DNA from: Thraustochytrium sp. TN22
Taxonomy: Eukaryota; Sar; Bigyra; Thraustochytrida; Thraustochytriidae
Length of the DNA: 64,000 nucleotides
NCBI GenBank assembly: GCA_013306675.1
Contig: JABLUY010000004.1
Span: forward strand, 1-64,000
Direction: 5' to 3'
Part shown: positions 41,545 through 51,800 of the stretch, in pieces
How the letters are laid out: every line of letters starts with the position of its first letter
How positions within the stretch are numbered: position 1 is the stretch's first letter
Made by a program: the position numbers and the translations under genes
The notes under the pieces: model-generated
Database searches by the model: none
Seen by the model: only the letters and a program-made list of their open reading frames with translations
Told to the model about the DNA's origin: nothing

Positions 41545-44328
41545 ATGAAGGCGCTGGCCGTGGTGGCGGCGGTGGCCGCGACGGTGCTGGCGACGCAGGC
41601 CGGCGAGGCGAAGGCGTGGCGCGGACACCGAGAGCTGGGCTCGTCGTCGAGCGATGACGTGCGCACGGTCTGTGCGGCGCCGACAAGGGTGGCGAGCCGC
41701 AAGAGCGCGCGCGGCAAGCTCGGGGACGGCCAGACGGCGGCGAACCTGGAGGGCGACCTGACGGACCCGCTGAGCGGGCAGCAAGAAGGCCTGTTTGCGA
41801 CGGACTACGTGGAGTTCATCCCGACCAAGAAGGGCGCCTCGTTCGAGATTGCAATCGACTTTAGCGAGGTGGACGCAGCGGTGGCGCTCCAGGACGCCAC
41901 GGCGCTGAGCGTGCGGTGGAACTTCCGCGGCGAGGCAGCCGTGCGGCAGCTGTGGAAGCTTTGCGCTGTGCAGAAGAACGGCTCGTGCAAGACGGTAGCG
42001 ACGAACGAGGACGCCGCGGACTGGAGGTGGACCGACGCAGAGGTGGACGCCGCGAGCGGCGCGCTCAAGCTCAAGTCCGGCACGACGCTCCTGCTGCGGC
42101 TCGAGCCGAGCAGCCCACTGGACGCCTTCCAGGTGGACTTCGTGCAGGCGTGCGTGACGGTGCCCGGGAGCGAGGGGGGCTCGACGCCGACGCCATCGCC
42201 GACGCGCGCCTCGGCGACGGCGTCGCCCACGACGCGCTCGGACGGCGAGGAGGGCGCGGCCGGCGCCGGCGCCTTCTCGTACACGTGCCCGGCGCCGACT
42301 CGCACGGATTTTGGTGCCTGGGCCTACAAGAGCACCATCTGCGCGGTGTACGTGGAGGAGGAGCTGAGCGCGTCTGCGCGCCAGAAGCTCATCAAGAGCA
42401 AGAAGGACGACGGCTGCAATACGATCCTGTACGACTCGCCCATGTCCAGCTATTACCTGCCAGACGCGGAGTTCGAGCGCGAGGCCGGGTGGATCGAAGA
42501 CTTCGCGGCGGACGCCGAGGACATGGGCGTCAAGACGATGATTTACTACCCGTCGCTGGAGATCATCACCAAGAACGGCCTCAACCTGGACGACACGGCC
42601 GGCAAGACGCACCCGGAGTGGCTGCAGTATCGGCTGGACGGGTCGGCAAACCTGTTCTACGGCTCGCAGGCCTTTTGGCTCGACAAAAAGGACGAGTCCG
42701 CCTGGATGTCGCCAACCAGTGCCGGCTACCTAGCCTATTTGCTGGCGCGCCTGCAGCGCCTGGCGGCGACCGGTGCGGCGGGCTGCGTGCTGGACGTACC
42801 CGTGCTGCAGGGCTTCGCGAGCCCGTGGATCCTCGGCAGCGACGACGACGCCGCGGCTTTCCGCGTCTGGTCCAAGAAGCGCGGCCTGTGCGGCAGCAAG
42901 GGCTGCTCGCTGCCCGCAATGCCCAAGGACTGGACCTCGAACGCGGCTGAGTTCAAGTACTGGCTCGTCTGGCGCCACGACGCGCTGGGCAGCTTCCTGG
43001 CCAGCGTGCGCGACAGCTTGCCCGCGAGCTTTGTCATCCAGGTCGAGCAGTACCCGGCGGATTACGACGGCACGCTGGCCGGCCTCGAGGGCGGCCTCAT
43101 GGACTCCTACGGGGCGCGCGGCATGGGTCACATCTGGGAGATCGACTCCGTCAGCGTCGACACCGCCATGCGCTACGCCTCGCGCCAGGACTTCGGCAAC
43201 CAGCTTACCATGCGCAAGTTCGCGCGCGGCTGCGACCGCGACCGCCCCACCTGGGCCTTCACCATTGGGGACACCGTGGCCGACGCAGGCATCGTCATGG
43301 CTGGCGCGCTCGCCGTAGGCACGCAGCCCTTCGAGCACAAGGCGCCCTATCTGAGTGACTCCGTCGGCTCCTCTTTTCGCTCCAAGTGGTTCTCCTTCGC
43401 CTCCGGGGTGGCCTGCGAGCTCTTCCAGGTCCCTCGCATGGCCCAGGTCGCCGTCCTGCACAGCTCCAGCTCGCGCGACCTCTACGATCTCTACCACGAC
43501 TGCGGCTACGGCATCTTCGTCGACTGGAAGCGGCCCAACAAGAAGATCGAATGGTGGGCCGAGAGCGCGTGGGACTCGGCGCTCAAGTGCAAGCACCTCG
43601 CTGCCTACCGTGGCGCCTCCTACGCGCTCCAACTCCTCCACGTGCCCTTCAAGGTTGTCCCGGAGGCGAGCCTCACGGCCGACGACCTCGACGGCGTGCG
43701 CTTCCTCTGGCTCGCCACCGTGCCGGCGCTCAGCGAAGACGCGGCCGACGTCATCTCCGCTTGGGTCAAGAGTGGCGGCGTCCTGCTTGCTTCCGGCCAG
43801 CCCCTGCCGGCCTCCATTTCCGCCTACGGCACCTCCGTCTCCACAAGCAAGAACCCGCTGCGTACTGCGCTCGGCGGTTTTGCGGACGAGCCCGCCTCCT
43901 TCGGCTCTGGCACCGGCATCTACGCCAAGTCCCTTGAGCCGGATGACGTCTTTCGTACCACGTCGGCGCGCAAGAAGGTGATCGCCAAGGTCTCCGACAT
44001 CCTCTTCGACTATGTCTCGGAGACCGTTCGCGTCGAGAATGCTGATTATGTCTACGTCGACGCCTCCGTCGTCTACGACAATGACCGCATCCAGCACCTC
44101 TATCTGGCGAACTACCTTGGCCTCAAGCAGCCTGCGCGCCAAACCTCGCAGACGCTCCGCCTCCAGGTGAAGTCCATGCACCCGGACGGCCTGCCCATCA
44201 AGGCCGCCACGCTCTCTGCCCCTGGCACTTCTCGCCAGGTTAGCGTCACCTCCCTCAAGGATGGCTGGTACCAGCTCCGCTTTTCCATGAGCGAGTTCAT
44301 GCTCGTCACCCTCGAGTACGGCGAGTAG
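41545..44328 (+). CDS. Secreted glycoside-hydrolase-like protein with beta-galactosidase-trimerisation-like domain
   Basis: 927 residues from the ATG at 41,545, which begins a signal peptide (MKALAVVAAVAATVLATQ). Residues about 75-205 form a beta-rich, carbohydrate-binding-like domain. A Thr/Ser/Pro linker (about 211-235, GSTPTPSPTRASATASPT) leads to a TIM-barrel-like region at about 253-640 (VYVEEELSASARQKLIKSKK, ILYDSPMSSYYLP, VKTMIYYPSLEI, WMSPTSAGYLAYLLARLQRL, CVLDVPVLQGF, VIQVEQYPADYDG, GLMDSYGARGMGHIWEID). Then comes a Rossmann-like domain at about 643-772 (VAVLHSSSSRDLYDLYHD, ALQLLHVPFKVVPE, VISAWVKSGGVLLASGQP), as in the trimerisation domain of GH42-type enzymes and relatives, and a C-terminal beta domain. 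The GH family and catalytic pair are not certain. It is probably an extracellular or wall-directed carbohydrate enzyme. Confidence 0.78.
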   Translation: MKALAVVAAVAATVLATQAGEAKAWRGHRELGSSSSDDVRTVCAAPTRVASRKSARGKLGDGQTAANLEGDLTDPLSGQQEGLFATDYVEFIPTKKGASFEIAIDFSEVDAAVALQDATALSVRWNFRGEAAVRQLWKLCAVQKNGSCKTVATNEDAADWRWTDAEVDAASGALKLKSGTTLLLRLEPSSPLDAFQVDFVQACVTVPGSEGGSTPTPSPTRASATASPTTRSDGEEGAAGAGAFSYTCPAPTRTDFGAWAYKSTICAVYVEEELSASARQKLIKSKKDDGCNTILYDSPMSSYYLPDAEFEREAGWIEDFAADAEDMGVKTMIYYPSLEIITKNGLNLDDTAGKTHPEWLQYRLDGSANLFYGSQAFWLDKKDESAWMSPTSAGYLAYLLARLQRLAATGAAGCVLDVPVLQGFASPWILGSDDDAAAFRVWSKKRGLCGSKGCSLPAMPKDWTSNAAEFKYWLVWRHDALGSFLASVRDSLPASFVIQVEQYPADYDGTLAGLEGGLMDSYGARGMGHIWEIDSVSVDTAMRYASRQDFGNQLTMRKFARGCDRDRPTWAFTIGDTVADAGIVMAGALAVGTQPFEHKAPYLSDSVGSSFRSKWFSFASGVACELFQVPRMAQVAVLHSSSSRDLYDLYHDCGYGIFVDWKRPNKKIEWWAESAWDSALKCKHLAAYRGASYALQLLHVPFKVVPEASLTADDLDGVRFLWLATVPALSEDAADVISAWVKSGGVLLASGQPLPASISAYGTSVSTSKNPLRTALGGFADEPASFGSGTGIYAKSLEPDDVFRTTSARKKVIAKVSDILFDYVSETVRVENADYVYVDASVVYDNDRIQHLYLANYLGLKQPARQTSQTLRLQVKSMHPDGLPIKAATLSAPGTSRQVSVTSLKDGWYQLRFSMSEFMLVTLEYGE

Positions 44329-44603
44329 AGAGAGGGTCACAAGCATGACCTTGCCCGTAAAGTAAAGTTAGTTCTGTTTTGATGATGCCATCGCGCCATC
44401 GCCGACACCGGCGGCCCCCCTTTCAAGGTGTTGCTCACAACAACACGAAACGGCCAAGTCGCTTGCATGGGACTCGGTCACGGTGCTGCCATGCAGCAGC
44501 AGCCCAAGTCGTCGCGACTCCGCTGCTGGCGGGCAGCAGCTGACGGCGGGCGCGCTGCGCCGCCGCCGCGCCGCCGCCGCCGCCGCGCCGCCGCCGCCGT
44601 GCG

Positions 44604-47369
44604 ATGCAGCGTCAACGGGCCGACAACCACGACCGAGGACAAGATGGTCACGGCCACGACCGAGATGACCTCAGCACGGACCAGGACGAGCACCTGCGTG
44701 GCCAGGAGACATTGCAGGCAGCCGAGCGCGTGAGCGATGCGCTTGTGGCTGACTATCTGGCACGTCGAGGCCACATGGAGGCGCTACGCGAGCTGGAGCG
44801 CGACCAGGGACGCGATCTGGCCTTTGGAGGCCACCTCGGCGAGGAGCTCGACTTCGTACGCGAGCTGGTGCTGGAGGCACGCTTTGCCGATGTCGAACGC
44901 AGCCTGGCAGCCCTCGGCGCCCTCGGCTCGCTCTGCGACGGGGCCACGGCGCTCTACCTGGTGCGCAAGCAGCAGCTGCTCGAGCTCGTAGGCCGTGAGC
45001 CACCGCCCAGCGCCAAGGCCCTGCGCCACGCCTATGCGGCAGTACGTGACCTTGGCGTCGCCACTGCCGCGGAGCTCAACGTCCTGCACTCCGTGGTCAC
45101 AAACATGGCCGTGCCGCAGGGCTGGGCGCCACTGCGGGGCCGCTACGAGTGCTTTGACTCGCTCTTGCACGAGTGCGGCTTCTATCAGCTCGCTGCGGAT
45201 CCTGCGTCCTGCGCGCGCCTGCGCAGTGCCCTGCGCAGTCCGCCCGCGCTCCTCTCGCTTGTACACGCGAATCTGGCGGATTTCGAGGACCCAGGCCCGT
45301 CTGGCGAACCCAGCGAGCGCCCGCGGCAGTGCTTGCCGCGCCTCTCGGCCGTCGCGAGCCGTCACCCCCGCGGGGCTTCGCCCGCGCCGGCGGAGCGCTA
45401 CAACTTTCAGGGCATGGCCTTTGACGTGCTCGTGGATGAGACTGCGGGCAAGCGTCTCTCGCGCGAGGCGCCGCGCGCGGTGCAGGAGGCCGCCGCCAGC
45501 TCGCCCGTCAAGGCCGACGGTAGGAAGAACATGGAGCGCAGCGGTGCCTGGTCCACCCCACCAGCGGCCCGTGCGAGTCGAGCTTCAGCGAGCGGCTCGA
45601 GCCCAGTCACCGTGGCGGTCACAGATGGCGGTCTGCAGAGCCCGGCCTCGACAGCAGCCTCCGCGACCGTGCGGAATGCCTCTCTCGCAGCCCAGGTCGA
45701 CGCCCTGTCCATGGAGATGCAGCGCCTCCGAGCTCAACTCTCGGAGGGCCCACAACAGGGGCAGCAGCTAGTAGAGACAAAGGACAATGAGGGCATGCTG
45801 GCCAATGCGGCCCGGCGAAGGAGCTCACCAGCGGCGGATGCCGTGTCGGCCGATCCGGCGCCCCATTCTGCAGCATTCGGCGACAGTGGAGGCGGCGACG
45901 AGAGCATGCCGGCACCGAACTTGATTGGCGGTGGCGACGAGAGCATGCCAACCTCGGATGACGTGGAAGACGCGCACAGTCGCCCGGTCCCAAGTCGCCG
46001 TGGCTCGCTGCAGGGGCAGCGAGCGACGGCTGGCTCCGAGTCGTGGACCGTGCAGCTCGATAGGGAATCGACAACGACGACGACGACGACGACGGCGACG
46101 ACGACAGCTCGCGTTCCGAAATCCTTGCCGATGCCCAAGCACCAGCGGTCGCCAATTCCCGCGTCGTCCCCGGACCCGGCAGGCGTTCCCTACAGCAGCA
46201 GCAACAACAACAACAACAACCCCGCGCACAGTCCCGCACGCGCAGGCTGGCACGAGGATGCACAGGCGTTGCGGCCGTGCCTGTGCCTGCTGGAGGAAAG
46301 CGGGCAGCCGATTCGCGCGCTCGCGGTGGAGGGCCGGCACGTGGGGTTTGGGACAAACGGCCACACCTTGGCGCTCACGCAGATTCCGTCCATGGCGCGG
46401 TGCCAGTCCCTGGCACAAGACGCCGAGGAGCTCGCGATTGAGCGTCACGTGCACTCCACGGTCACGGCGCAAGGCCACACGCAGGAGACCGCCTTTCCGC
46501 AACTCGCGTACGTGAGCGGCACGCCCGAGTTGCGCCTCCAGCGCACGTATGTGCGCAAGCACGGCGTGCACCATGGTAGCGTCTATTGTCTGGACTGGCG
46601 TGGAGACCTCCTCGTCTCTGGGTCCAATGACAAGGCAGTCAAGCTCTGGCGCTACACCGCAGATCGCGACGCGCCCCAGGTCGATGCGCTCCAGAGCTTG
46701 TCTGGCCACCGCGGCACGGTGCGCGCGGTTCGTTTCCTCGCGGGCCCTCCCGGCGGCGGGGCACCTTTGCTCGCCTCCGCGGGCGGGGGCGATAACGCCA
46801 TTCGCATCTGGGACCTGCCCACCGGCCAGGTGCGCGCGCTGCTACGTGGCCACAGTGGCGCCATTTTCGCGCTCGACGCTGCCGCGGCGCACGGCGCCCA
46901 CGCCCACCTTGTATCGGGCGCCGGCGATGGCACGGTGCGCACCTGGGACGCGCGCGCAACCTCGGCCAGCACCACGTCTGCGCCCGGGCTCACTCTGCGC
47001 GACCCGGCGGCACAGGGTCCGGTGCACGCCGTGAGCTGCAGCCCCTCGTCCCCGTGGATCGTGGCCTCCGGCCACGCCGACGGCTCCTGCCGCGTCTGGG
47101 ATTTACGCTCGCAGCGCCAACTGTTTCTCTCGCGCCCGCACGATGACGAGGTCCGCGCGCTCTCCTTCGCCGCGGGCGGTCGCTGGCTCCTCTCTGGTTC
47201 CTTTGACGGCTTCGTTGCGCTCCTCGACACCGACGCTTTCTCCTGCGACGTTGTTGCACGCTACACTGGACATGACGACAAGGTGCTCCAAGTCGCGTGG
47301 CTCCCCGACTCATCCGGCTTTGTATCCACCAGCGCCGATGCCACAGCCAAGCTATGGCAGTGCCCTTGA
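44604..47369 (+). CDS. WDR47 (nemitin)-like LisH/CTLH/WD40 protein
   Basis: 921 residues from the ATG at 44,604. Residues about 45-75 form a LisH-like helix pair (VSDALVADYLARRGHMEALR), and about 80-115 a CTLH-like segment (ELDFVRELVLEARFADVERSL). This is followed by a helical region, a long disordered Ser/Thr/Ala-rich linker with a poly-Thr run (46,072-46,105) and a poly-Asn run (46,200-46,220), and a C-terminal WD40 propeller from about residue 610. The propeller strings (HHGSVYCLDWRGDLLVSGSN, GHRGTVRAVRFLAGPPGGGA, ALLRGHSGAIFALDAA, FVSTSADATAKLWQCP) match the order seen in WDR47, including the unusual long turn in the second blade. WDR47 binds microtubules and stabilises CAMSAP-capped minus ends and the central pair of motile cilia. 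That fits a flagellated cell together with the FAM92-like neighbour. Confidence 0.82.
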   Translation: MQRQRADNHDRGQDGHGHDRDDLSTDQDEHLRGQETLQAAERVSDALVADYLARRGHMEALRELERDQGRDLAFGGHLGEELDFVRELVLEARFADVERSLAALGALGSLCDGATALYLVRKQQLLELVGREPPPSAKALRHAYAAVRDLGVATAAELNVLHSVVTNMAVPQGWAPLRGRYECFDSLLHECGFYQLAADPASCARLRSALRSPPALLSLVHANLADFEDPGPSGEPSERPRQCLPRLSAVASRHPRGASPAPAERYNFQGMAFDVLVDETAGKRLSREAPRAVQEAAASSPVKADGRKNMERSGAWSTPPAARASRASASGSSPVTVAVTDGGLQSPASTAASATVRNASLAAQVDALSMEMQRLRAQLSEGPQQGQQLVETKDNEGMLANAARRRSSPAADAVSADPAPHSAAFGDSGGGDESMPAPNLIGGGDESMPTSDDVEDAHSRPVPSRRGSLQGQRATAGSESWTVQLDRESTTTTTTTTATTTARVPKSLPMPKHQRSPIPASSPDPAGVPYSSSNNNNNNPAHSPARAGWHEDAQALRPCLCLLEESGQPIRALAVEGRHVGFGTNGHTLALTQIPSMARCQSLAQDAEELAIERHVHSTVTAQGHTQETAFPQLAYVSGTPELRLQRTYVRKHGVHHGSVYCLDWRGDLLVSGSNDKAVKLWRYTADRDAPQVDALQSLSGHRGTVRAVRFLAGPPGGGAPLLASAGGGDNAIRIWDLPTGQVRALLRGHSGAIFALDAAAAHGAHAHLVSGAGDGTVRTWDARATSASTTSAPGLTLRDPAAQGPVHAVSCSPSSPWIVASGHADGSCRVWDLRSQRQLFLSRPHDDEVRALSFAAGGRWLLSGSFDGFVALLDTDAFSCDVVARYTGHDDKVLQVAWLPDSSGFVSTSADATAKLWQCP

Positions 47370-48836
47370 CTTGCTTGATCGAGACAAAAAAGCTCTGACT
47401 TCTCAGATGGATACATCATGTGCATACCACTCTGCCAGCCAGTGACTGAACTGACTCTGACTGCACGAGGAGGAAACATTTGCCTCCGATGGAGAAGGAG
47501 CGAGCGAGCGAGAGAGAGAGAGAGAGAGAGAGAAAAAGAGAAAGAAGAGCGAAACAGAAGGGGAGCCAGCCCTCAGTCGCCGACACGCTCAGGCTTGGCT
47601 GCTGCCGACCGAGCGTGCAGAAGAACAGAGAGAGGATGCATGACACAGTGAGAAGACACCGAGTCACTTGGGTTTTCTTCTTCTTCTTCATCGCTCGCTC
47701 TTGATAAAAAGAGATGACCGACCGTACGTACGTGGTGTGACAGCTCGTGGAAAGACTTTGGTTGACGGGAAGCAAGATGCTCGATTTGCCAGGGCTTTTG
47801 TGGAGCCGGGCCGAAGCCCCGAATCCCTTGTAATGATCAAAACTGATGCAGGAGTACCCTCAAATGCCGTTCTGATGCGCTGGCAAGCTTGAACATTGCT
47901 CAACTTGAGTGGAGCTCGAGATATTTAGCTTAAACGTTACTTTCAAATTTGCAAGCATTTCGGAATTGGCTGATCACAGATGATTTTTAATACATAAAAA
48001 TCTTGAAAACATATTTAAAAAATAATATATTTGAACAATTGTCAAAATTGATAAAATTGATAAAATTGTTTGTGTTTAAAAGGGAACATAAAATAGTTGT
48101 GTTTGAAGCAATATTTTACTGCTTCAAGGTGAGGTTCTAGAATTGTCTCATTAGCAAACAAGAATTTGTCAACCAATCTCTTAGAACAGAGCAAAATCCA
48201 GATCTAGCAATTGAACCTGTGCAGCGACAGTGTTTTACACCTATGGAGCGTCACGGACAAGCTTTAGAGCTCTCATGTAGCCTGTCAGACCCTCCGGCTC
48301 GAGGTCAGCCCTCTCGCAGTCAATGTCTCGAACTGGCTTCAAACATGTGTTTGGAACCATCATTTCAAGCCCAAGATAGTCTGAAGGACGTAGCAGATCA
48401 GAAGCAGCCGTTCTGTGCCCCGTTGGATCAGCTGAATCCAGAAAATGCCACGTGACCAACTCTTGCTCAGGACGCCGTTCAACGTAAAGACCTGCCTGGC
48501 CCATGCATCGCAAAAATCCTGCACATGCACTCCTCCTCTCCGTGTATCGTGTAGTGCATGCTCTGAGGTGTTTGAAGTGGCTCTGCGCCTCCAAAGTTTG
48601 AGGTAAACAACCTTGCCACCGGTGACTTTTGCGAAGGCGGCCGGCTCTAGCACGAGGTCCCAGACGACCAGACGAGACTCGGCATCCAGCTAGCCGGAGG
48701 CAGCAAGCACTCGGCACCCAGCTAGCCGGAGGCAGCAAGCACTCTCAAGAGATAGATGCCAAGAGGCTTCGGCAAGCACTCGCAAGAGGTCTCCGACATG
48801 AATCGGAGCATCACTAAAACATACATCATTGATATA
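47370..48836. other. Composition break: intergenic region with AT-rich patch and 32-bp duplication
   Basis: 1,467 bp between converging genes. It holds a (ga)n run at about 47,506-47,535 and an AT-rich patch at about 47,890-48,210 (aataatatatttg, three gataaaattg-type repeats), in sharp contrast to the GC-rich surroundings. A 32-bp tandem duplication lies at 48,681-48,744. Short frames (for example minus 48,653-48,360) have mixed hydrophobic/charged content but no recognised match. It may be a decayed insertion. Confidence 0.55.
48681..48744. repeat. 32-bp tandem duplication (31/32 identical)
   Basis: Two adjacent copies, 48,681-48,712 and 48,713-48,744, begin ggca(t/c)ccagctagccgg and end caagcactc. 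They differ at one base. A partial third echo (gcaagcactcgcaagag) appears near 48,773. Confidence 0.9.
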
Positions 48837-51800
48837 TTACTCATCAAGGGCCGCATTTGCGCGGCACTGGCGGAGGATACGCGCGATGCAGAGATCAATC
48901 TCCGCATAGTTGCGGCGCATGGGAAGGGAGCCGTGGTCGAGGAGAAGCTTGGCGACGTCCTCGGGCGCGGCGAGCACGTAGGCGCCGAGCAGGGCAAAGG
49001 TTGGGCGGTTCGTGTCGGCGTCGTGGACCAAAAGGAGGCGCTTGCCAGCATTGATGGCGGTGCGCAGTTCCTCGAGGACCTGGCGGCTCTGAAAGACGCC
49101 ATTGGTGAGGACGAGGATGAGAAAGGTGGACGCGAGGACGGCATCCGAGACGCCGCCGGCTTCCGAAGGCGGAGCGGCGTCGGCCGAGAGGGCGCAGGCG
49201 ATACCACGGCGCGCGAGCTTGCGGGCGAGCAGGGCCGCAAGGTCGTCGGCGGGCGCAGATCGAGCATGGCAGACAAAAGGGTGCAGGCCGTCTTGGTCAT
49301 CGTCGCCCGAGGGGACGTCTTCGAGGGCGGCAGCGGGCTCGTCGTCGCCGTCGAGAGGGCCAATGGGCTCGGCAAAGAAGGGGTCGAACTCGCTCACAGA
49401 CACCTTGCCGCCCTGGGAGACGCGAACGCGGACCTTGCTGGCCGGAGTCCAGCGCTTGGCGACCTTGCCGTAGGGCATAGCGATGCCGGAGTCCGGGCTG
49501 AGGAGCACGAGATCCCAGGGTAGCCTGGGCGCATGCAGGGCGTGTTGCGCGCGAAACATGGCGACGACGAGCTTGATGAGGCGCGCGGGGTGGGCGGCGG
49601 AGGCGCTGACGCAGATGCGGAGAAGGTTGATCTCGGCTTCGAGGATGAAGGCGTCGGCACCGAGGTAGAGCAGGGCGCGGTCGCCGCCGAGGATGGGGCT
49701 GTCGGGCGTGACGGCGGCGTAGGGCCCGGCCTCGTCCTCCTCGTCGGCAACGCGCAGCGCATAGGTGACACACTGTGCGACGAGGCGCGGAAAGACGCCG
49801 TCGGGGAAGAAGGTGGCGGAGAAGTCGAGCTCGCAGGTGAGGCCCGGTTCGAAGCCGACGTAGGGGTCGAAGACCTCGTCCTGGCCGGAGGCGGCGAGCT
49901 CGAGCAGGGACGGGAGCAGGTAGGCGCGGTCGGCAGAAGCGGGCGCGTGCTCGTCGTTGGCGTCGCCGTCGCCATCATCGCCGCCAGCACCAAAGGGCCA
50001 GGGCGCGAGGAGCTGGTTGTCCCGGAGAAAGGCGGAGAAGAAGTCGGCATCGGCATCGCTGTTCCAGAGCGCGCGCAAGAGGCGGTCCGAGGCGACGGCG
50101 CTGGCGCAGAGGCGGGCGTAATCGCGACGCAGGTCCGGGTCGGCGTCGACGACGGGCGAGGAACTGGGCGCGTCCACGGCGGGCAGGACGGCCGCGATCT
50201 TTGCGCAGAGCCACTGCGGGTCGAGCACGACGACGAGAGCGAGGTCCTCGGAGGCGTGGGAGTGCAAGAGCACGCCGATGCGATGCAGGTGCGCGAGCAT
50301 GGCGTCGACGTCGGCACGCTCGCGGCCATAGGTCTGCGCGACGTCAATGACGGTCTCGTAGAGCACGAGGGGCTCGTTGCGCTTGAGCAGGTCATCGTGG
50401 ATCTTGAGCCACGCCAGGGGCAGCTCCTGGCGGACGTGCGGCTGGGCGCGCGCCGTGGCGGCGAGCGCGGCGCGCAGCGAGGCGGCGCGATCGCTGGCGG
50501 GCTGGGTGTTGTCAATGTGGAAGAAGGTGAAGTTGTTGGCGGGGCGGACGAGGTTGACAAAGGCCGTGTGCGGGATGTGCTCGCGCAGCACGGCGTCCAC
50601 GAGGCGCAGGTCGCGCACGTAGTCGTAAAAGGTGCCAATGAGGACGATGGGGGCGTCGGGCGCGCGCAACTGCAGCGTGTCGAGCCAGGTGCGGACCTCG
50701 TGCAGCGCGGCGGCCTGGCGACCGGCGTGCACGACCTCGCGCATGTCGAAGACGATGGCGAAGAGGCTGAGGTCAGAGATGAGGACGTCGTGCACGGTGC
50801 GGTGCGCGAAGGCGCCGCTAAAGTCCCAGATGGAGAAGCTGACGTCGACGTCGAGCTCGTCGTCGGGCTTGACGGAGGCGCGGCGCAGGCGCGCCTGGTC
50901 GACGTCGCGAAGCACGAAGCGGTGCGGGGTCTCGCCGTCGGCGAGCGAGCGCGAGGAGAGCGCAGAGAGCCCGGACAAGGCGGAGCGCGCGTCGTCGTTG
51001 TCGTCGTCCTCGGCGTCGTCGTTGTCGACATGGCGGCGGGCGACGGCCTCGTCGGGGTCGTCGAAGGCGCCGGCGGCGCTGCCGTTGTCCTCGATGTCGC
51101 TGCTCCGGTCAAGCTCGGCGTCCGAGCCGACCTCGTGGCTGTACGCGGCGCGATGCAGACGACGGTGCGAGTTGCTCGCTTTCTTCCGCAGGCCACCGTT
51201 GTGGTGCGCGCGGCGCGGCAGCGAGCGCTGCACGGCGCCGGCGACCCAGCGCGAGAGGCTCTTGTGGCGGCCGGCGCCACCGGCCGCGGCGAGGCGACGC
51301 AGCGCGGCGCGGCGCACCTGGTCGTCGAACTGGCCGTCGTCGCTCTCGAGCGCGTGCCAGTCGCGGCCGCGCAGGCGGCAGACAGCAGCAATGTCGGTGG
51401 GCATGTAGGCCGAGGTGGGCGGGAGGCCCATGAGCGAGCGCATGGTAGCGGACTTGCCGGAGGCGGTCTGGCCGAGAACCGTGAGCTTGGTGCGCCCCCA
51501 GGCGGTCTTCTCGTCCTCGTCCAGCACCGCCTGCACGGCGCCGAGCCAGCGCTCGCCGTCGAGGGGCTCCGGCGCGAGGCGGCGGTTGTTCTCGAGACTG
51601 CGCTCGATCTTGCGCAGCACCGCGATCCTGGCGATGGGGTTGAAGCGCAGCTCGAGCTCGACGAGCGTGCGGTTGCGCGTGAGCGCGCCGGCGAAGGCGC
51701 GCGCGCCGTCGTCGCCGATGGCGTTGCCCTCGAGCTCGAGCGAGGCCAGCCCGGTGTTGACCTTGATCGCCTCGGCCAGCTCGAAGGCGCCCACGTCGTG

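Noticed and set aside
48241-48738. 165-codon minus-strand frame near the AT-rich patch
   Set aside because: Runs through the 32-bp duplication and has no recognisable domain; too weak to call even as a pseudogene.
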